Source: an uncultured Aureispira sp. | GTDB taxonomy: Bacteria > Bacteroidota > Bacteroidia > Chitinophagales > Saprospiraceae | Assembly (NCBI GenBank): GCA_937942475.1 | Contig: CALDEP010000130.1 | Coordinates: 1-36,721, forward strand | Length of the DNA stretch: 36,721 bases | Direction of reading: 5' to 3' | The notes under the pieces: generated by a model | Database searches by the model: none | What the model saw: the letters and a program-made list of their open reading frames with translations, nothing else | Told to the model about the DNA's origin: nothing | Shown here: in pieces, positions 34,006-36,721 of the stretch | How the letters are laid out: each line of letters begins with the position of its first letter | How positions within the stretch are numbered: the stretch's first letter is position 1 | Made by a program: the position numbers and the translations under genes

Positions 34006-34407
34006 TTATCTTATCTTTTTAAGCTCTATTTTTAGCCATAGAATAGCTTCTTCTTTTTCGCTAAAAATTTTAGAAGGAATCTGATTTTTAGCAAAGCGTT
34101 GAATTAGCGTCAAATAGAGGTTTCCAATTAATTTTGCTGCAAAGGAGCTTGCTAAAAAAGCACGGGCTACAGTATGTTTAGGTGGCTCGGAGTATTTCTT
34201 TAAGACTTCTTTATTAACATATTTATCAGGGAAATGTAAAATAAAAGCCCTAGGTTTTGCGTCAATAACTTCATCTAATACCCGCAAGTTTTTGTCTACT
34301 TTTTCTAAAGTAAAATTTCCATCAAAATCCTTATGGGTATTAATTTCAATAATATCATCAGGACGAAGCGTATAGGTGAATTCTTTTGTATGGTAATCTA
34401 TGTTCAT
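34006..34407 (-). CDS. STAS/SEC14-like small protein, paralogue 2
   Basis: A 133-residue paralogue with the motifs YTLRPDDIIEINTHKDF, AFLASSFAAKLIGNLYL and SKIFSEKEEAILWL. It is 47 bp upstream of paralogue 1 on the same strand and probably co-transcribed with it. The sequence RPDDIIEI is shared exactly with paralogue 3. No catalytic motif is visible. Confidence 0.75.
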   Translation of the reverse strand: MNIDYHTKEFTYTLRPDDIIEINTHKDFDGNFTLEKVDKNLRVLDEVIDAKPRAFILHFPDKYVNKEVLKKYSEPPKHTVARAFLASSFAAKLIGNLYLTLIQRFAKNQIPSKIFSEKEEAILWLKIELKKIR

Positions 34408-34426
34408 AAAAGAGAGAGAGAATTTA

Positions 34427-34548
34427 TACTCTACACAACTGTATAGAGTAGTATTTTGAGACGTACATTTATATCATTACTCGGTTGAAAACCCAAAGGC
34501 TCAGCGTAGCTAAATCAACGGAGTATTATTATATGAACTCAAAATACT
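34427..34548. repeat. Nested inverted repeat between STAS-like paralogues
   Basis: A hairpin TACTCTA/TATAGAGTA starts the element (34427-34450). The 11-bp arms AGTATTTTGAG (34450-34460) and CTCAAAATACT (34538-34548) then enclose imperfect inner arms (34471-34488 with 34515-34534). 34470-34514 matches the complement of 18573-18617 at 38 of 45 bases. CAGCGTAGCTAA at 34502-34513 also occurs at 36440-36451. Confidence 0.7.
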
Positions 34549-34797
34549 TCTTTTCTAAAAAAAAGAGAACTTTTTTATGAAAAAACACCCCGATTACCTT
34601 ATCTAATTTTCTTTTATTTTACACTTCGTGTAGGTAAGAGAGTTGAAACGTATTAAATTGATTGTCAGATAGATGAACTTTGTATACTTTAAAGTTTTAA
34701 TAAGTTGATAGTCAATTTAAAGCAAATTGTAACTGTCCAACAAGGCACCAATAGAGCCAATAGAGATTTTTATAAAAAAGGATAAGTGCTTTCTACT
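34549..34797. other. Remaining intergenic stretch between paralogues 2 and 3
   Basis: AT-rich DNA. No gene, terminator with clear stem, or promoter can be supported. Confidence 0.35.
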
Positions 34798-35199
34798 TTA
34801 CTTTACTTTAGCAAGTTGTTCTAAGAGCCATTTGATAGCGGCTTCTTTATCTGTGAAAACCTTGGTAGGACGATCCTTTAGTTTTTCATTGAACCTTCCA
34901 GATAAGGATAAGAATAAATTCCCAACTAATTTGGAAGCAAAAGACTTGGCTAGCAAAGCACTAGCAACAGTATATATGTCCGAATTAGCGTATTCTTTTA
35001 ACACTTCTTTTTTTACATAAACGTCTGGAAAATAAAGTAATGTTGCTCTTTTTTTTCCTGCAATTGCTTTTTTAAGGAGCGTTAGATTTTCTTCAAGAGC
35101 GTCTAAGCTATAAGAACCTTTAAAATCGACATGGGTGCTAATTTCTATAATATCGTCAGGACGTACTGTTAGGGTTAATTCTTTGCTGTGGTAAATCAT
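34798..35199 (-). CDS. STAS/SEC14-like small protein, paralogue 3
   Basis: A 133-residue paralogue of the two genes that follow it on the - strand, sharing LTVRPDDIIEISTH, ATLLYFPDVYVKKEVLKEY, ALLAKSFASKLVGNLFL and TKVFTDKEAAIKWLLEQL. It is separated from paralogue 2 by 390 bp holding a repeat, so it is probably a separate transcript. The glycosyltransferase gene lies 98 bp upstream on the same strand. Confidence 0.75.
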   Translation of the reverse strand: MIYHSKELTLTVRPDDIIEISTHVDFKGSYSLDALEENLTLLKKAIAGKKRATLLYFPDVYVKKEVLKEYANSDIYTVASALLAKSFASKLVGNLFLSLSGRFNEKLKDRPTKVFTDKEAAIKWLLEQLAKVK

Positions 35200-35297
35200 A
35201 TTTCTATATTAAGTGGGGTTATGAGGCTCAATACAAAATAAATCTTTTTTTCAAAGAAGTTGAATTTTAAGTATAAAAAATCAAAAATTGGAAAAAC

Positions 35298-36305
35298 TTA
35301 GCAAAAAAAGAAATAATCGTTATTGGCTTCTAAAGCTTCTTTTTTAAAGCGACTTTTAATATTCACTTGAGCTTCTTGTTGTGCAATGGCTATAATTATC
35401 TGTGGTTTAGTTAAGCTATCTAAATATGTCTCAGCATAAAGTCGGTGTTCATAAATATCTTTGCCAATTTTTTGGTCATTATTACAAATCCAATGAAACG
35501 GAATATTTGCTTTTTGAAGTAATGCAGCAAGCTTTTTCCCTTTTCTTCCTGCACCCCAAAGTACTAGAGGACGTTCCTTTTGATAATCTAGTTTTAAAAG
35601 ATAATGCAGCTTAATATTTAAGAACGTATTGTCCGCATAATTAGGATCATGCCTAGACGTTCTTCCTTCAGAATCCCTCCAATGATGCAAAATGACATCT
35701 GAAGGCAAGCAAATTAAACCTTGTTCGTAAAAACGAAAACATAAATCATAATCCTCTGGATAACGATCGGCTTGGAATGCGCCAGCAGCATCTAAATCTA
35801 CTCGATGAATCATCCAGCAGGGAGATGGAATGACACATTCTTTATAAATTTCCTTAAAATTAAGCCCCTTTTTACTCAAGGTATTCAACCATTCAGCATA
35901 ACGTAAATAACCATTTCCTAAAGCTTTTGCACTAAAATATTGCACCAAACCAGTGGCCAAATGTCCTTCTTTTGCTTGGCTCAAATTAGCCTGCAAGATT
36001 TCCAATTTTTGACTAGGCATGATGTCATCAGAATCCATTCTAGTAATATAATGACCACTAGAATGCTGATAAGCCATTCTTAAAGCTTGGATGATGCCTT
36101 TTCCAGTGTTTTGAAACACCTTTATTCGACGATCTTTAGCCGCATAGTCTTGCAAAATCGTCCAGCTCTCATCTTCAGAATGATCTTCAATGGCAATCAA
36201 TTCCCAGTGGACATAGCTTTGCGCTAAAATAGAGTCTAAGCACTCTTCTAGAAAAAGCGCTGTATTTCGTACAGGCATTAAAATACTAACAAGTGCTACA
36301 TTCAT
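35298..36305 (-). CDS. Family 2 glycosyltransferase with C-terminal Rossmann-like domain
   Basis: A 335-residue protein. The N-terminal ~220 residues are a GT-A fold inverting glycosyltransferase: VSILMPVRNTALFLEECLDSIL at the start, ED near 41, the metal-binding RMDSDD near 89-94, and EDYDLCFRF near 184, where the acidic pair is the likely catalytic base. The last ~90 residues (LVLWGAGRKGKKLAALL, then HWICNNDQKIG) form a nucleotide-binding-like GAGxxG module often attached to Bacteroidota sugar transferases. It probably adds a sugar to surface polysaccharide or lipid; donor and acceptor are not readable, and no polysaccharide cluster is nearby. Confidence 0.88.
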   Translation of the reverse strand: MNVALVSILMPVRNTALFLEECLDSILAQSYVHWELIAIEDHSEDESWTILQDYAAKDRRIKVFQNTGKGIIQALRMAYQHSSGHYITRMDSDDIMPSQKLEILQANLSQAKEGHLATGLVQYFSAKALGNGYLRYAEWLNTLSKKGLNFKEIYKECVIPSPCWMIHRVDLDAAGAFQADRYPEDYDLCFRFYEQGLICLPSDVILHHWRDSEGRTSRHDPNYADNTFLNIKLHYLLKLDYQKERPLVLWGAGRKGKKLAALLQKANIPFHWICNNDQKIGKDIYEHRLYAETYLDSLTKPQIIIAIAQQEAQVNIKSRFKKEALEANNDYFFFC

Positions 36306-36339
36306 TTTTATGGATCAAATTGAAAGAAATGACTATGTG

Positions 36340-36562
36340 TTTACTCTACACGACGGTTTTTGTAAAAATTAAAATGGGGCTGGTTTTTGACTATTTTTAA
36401 ATCGCTTCGCTTTTAGATTTTAGACTCCAACTCGAAGAATCAGCGTAGCTAATTAAGCTGTGATTGGAGTCTAAGATCTAAAAGCGAAGCGATCTAAGAT
36501 CTAATATCTGTTTAAAAAAAAGCCCATTCTGCCAAACTTTAAAAACCGTCGTGTAGAGTAAA
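36340..36562. repeat. Nested palindromic element, 223 bp
   Basis: Perfect outer arms of 22 bp (TTTACTCTACACGACGG at 36340 on, complement at 36541-36562) enclose inner arms of 30 bp with one mismatch (36401-36430 and 36464-36493, core TTTTAGATTTTAGACTCC). The centre holds a small AGCT palindrome. The layout, and the core TTAGATTTTAGACT, are shared with the element at 7628-7840. Confidence 0.85.
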
Positions 36563-36609
36563 GTACGTTCTTTCTATTTTAACTCTTTTGAATCTTTATG
36601 GCAACGCAA

Positions 36610-36639
36610 AACGCCACCTCAAAAAATTGAAGTGGCGTT
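36610..36639 (-). terminator. Terminator for the gene at the right edge
   Basis: AACGCCACCTCAA pairs with TTGAAGTGGCGTT over 13 bp with one G-U, 4-nt loop, and T4 follows on the - strand. It lies about 45 bp after the stop codon of the edge gene. Confidence 0.65.
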
Positions 36640-36683
36640 GCTATATTATTTACAGTCTTAAATTCTTACTCTTAAAAATAAAC

Positions 36684-36721
36684 TTATTTAAAGTAGGAAT
36701 CTGCTACAGACATTCTTGTAA
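36684..36721 (-). CDS. C-terminal tip of a gene running in from the right
   Basis: The - strand frame is open from the window edge and ends with TRMSVADSYFK and TAA. A terminator follows, which supports a true gene end. Too little is present to name a product. Confidence 0.4.
   Translation of the reverse strand, partial: TRMSVADSYFK

Overview
The window reads as chromosomal DNA of a low-GC member of the Bacteroidota. The signs are sigma promoters of the TTTG/TAnnTTTG type, several lipoproteins with acidic residues after the lipobox Cys, a decayed type IX secretion (T9SS) C-terminal sorting domain, large TPR-CHAT proteins, and tRNA genes without an encoded CCA. The gene set would fit a Saprospiria-like, Aureispira-like lineage, but that placement is inference only.

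Left third (1-9.4 kb): a partial C-terminus at the edge, a Cys/Met-type PLP enzyme with a long N-terminal extension, a 73-residue protein resembling the L7/L12 C-terminal domain, tRNA-Arg(TCT), a GNAT acetyltransferase, an RlmD-type RNA methyltransferase lacking its Fe-S cysteines, a convergent RluD-type pseudouridine synthase plus FKBP lipoprotein pair, a VWA lipoprotein and a secreted protein of unknown function.

Middle (9.4-21.4 kb): mostly envelope or exported proteins on the + strand, widely spaced. They are a seven-repeat beta-propeller, a 7TM-HD phosphodiesterase of the PgpH type, the debris of a T9SS sorting domain and a possible toxin-immunity module, a secreted protein made of four PilJ/NarX-like sensor repeats, a surface lipoprotein and two SH3b-domain proteins.

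Right third (21.4-36.7 kb): two membrane-anchored TPR-CHAT (caspase-fold) proteins, lpdA, a YegI-like protein kinase with a coiled-coil tail followed by a PNPOx-like flavoprotein, cmk with a 36-bp tandem repeat at its 3' end, three paralogous STAS/SEC14-like small proteins, and a family 2 glycosyltransferase with a C-terminal Rossmann-like module. The core genes (lpdA, cmk, rluD, rlmD, tRNA) are interspersed with the accessory ones, so this is not a discrete island.

The most unusual layer is non-coding. Most long intergenic gaps carry inverted-repeat elements about 65-225 bp long, often nested (a short outer arm pair enclosing an inner arm pair). Several share sequence with each other, including an ~84-bp repeat at two distant sites whose core also forms the outer arms of a 213-bp palindrome. 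No transposase is present in the window. They look like a non-autonomous palindromic repeat family (MITE- or REP-like) or structured RNAs; the sequence alone cannot separate these.
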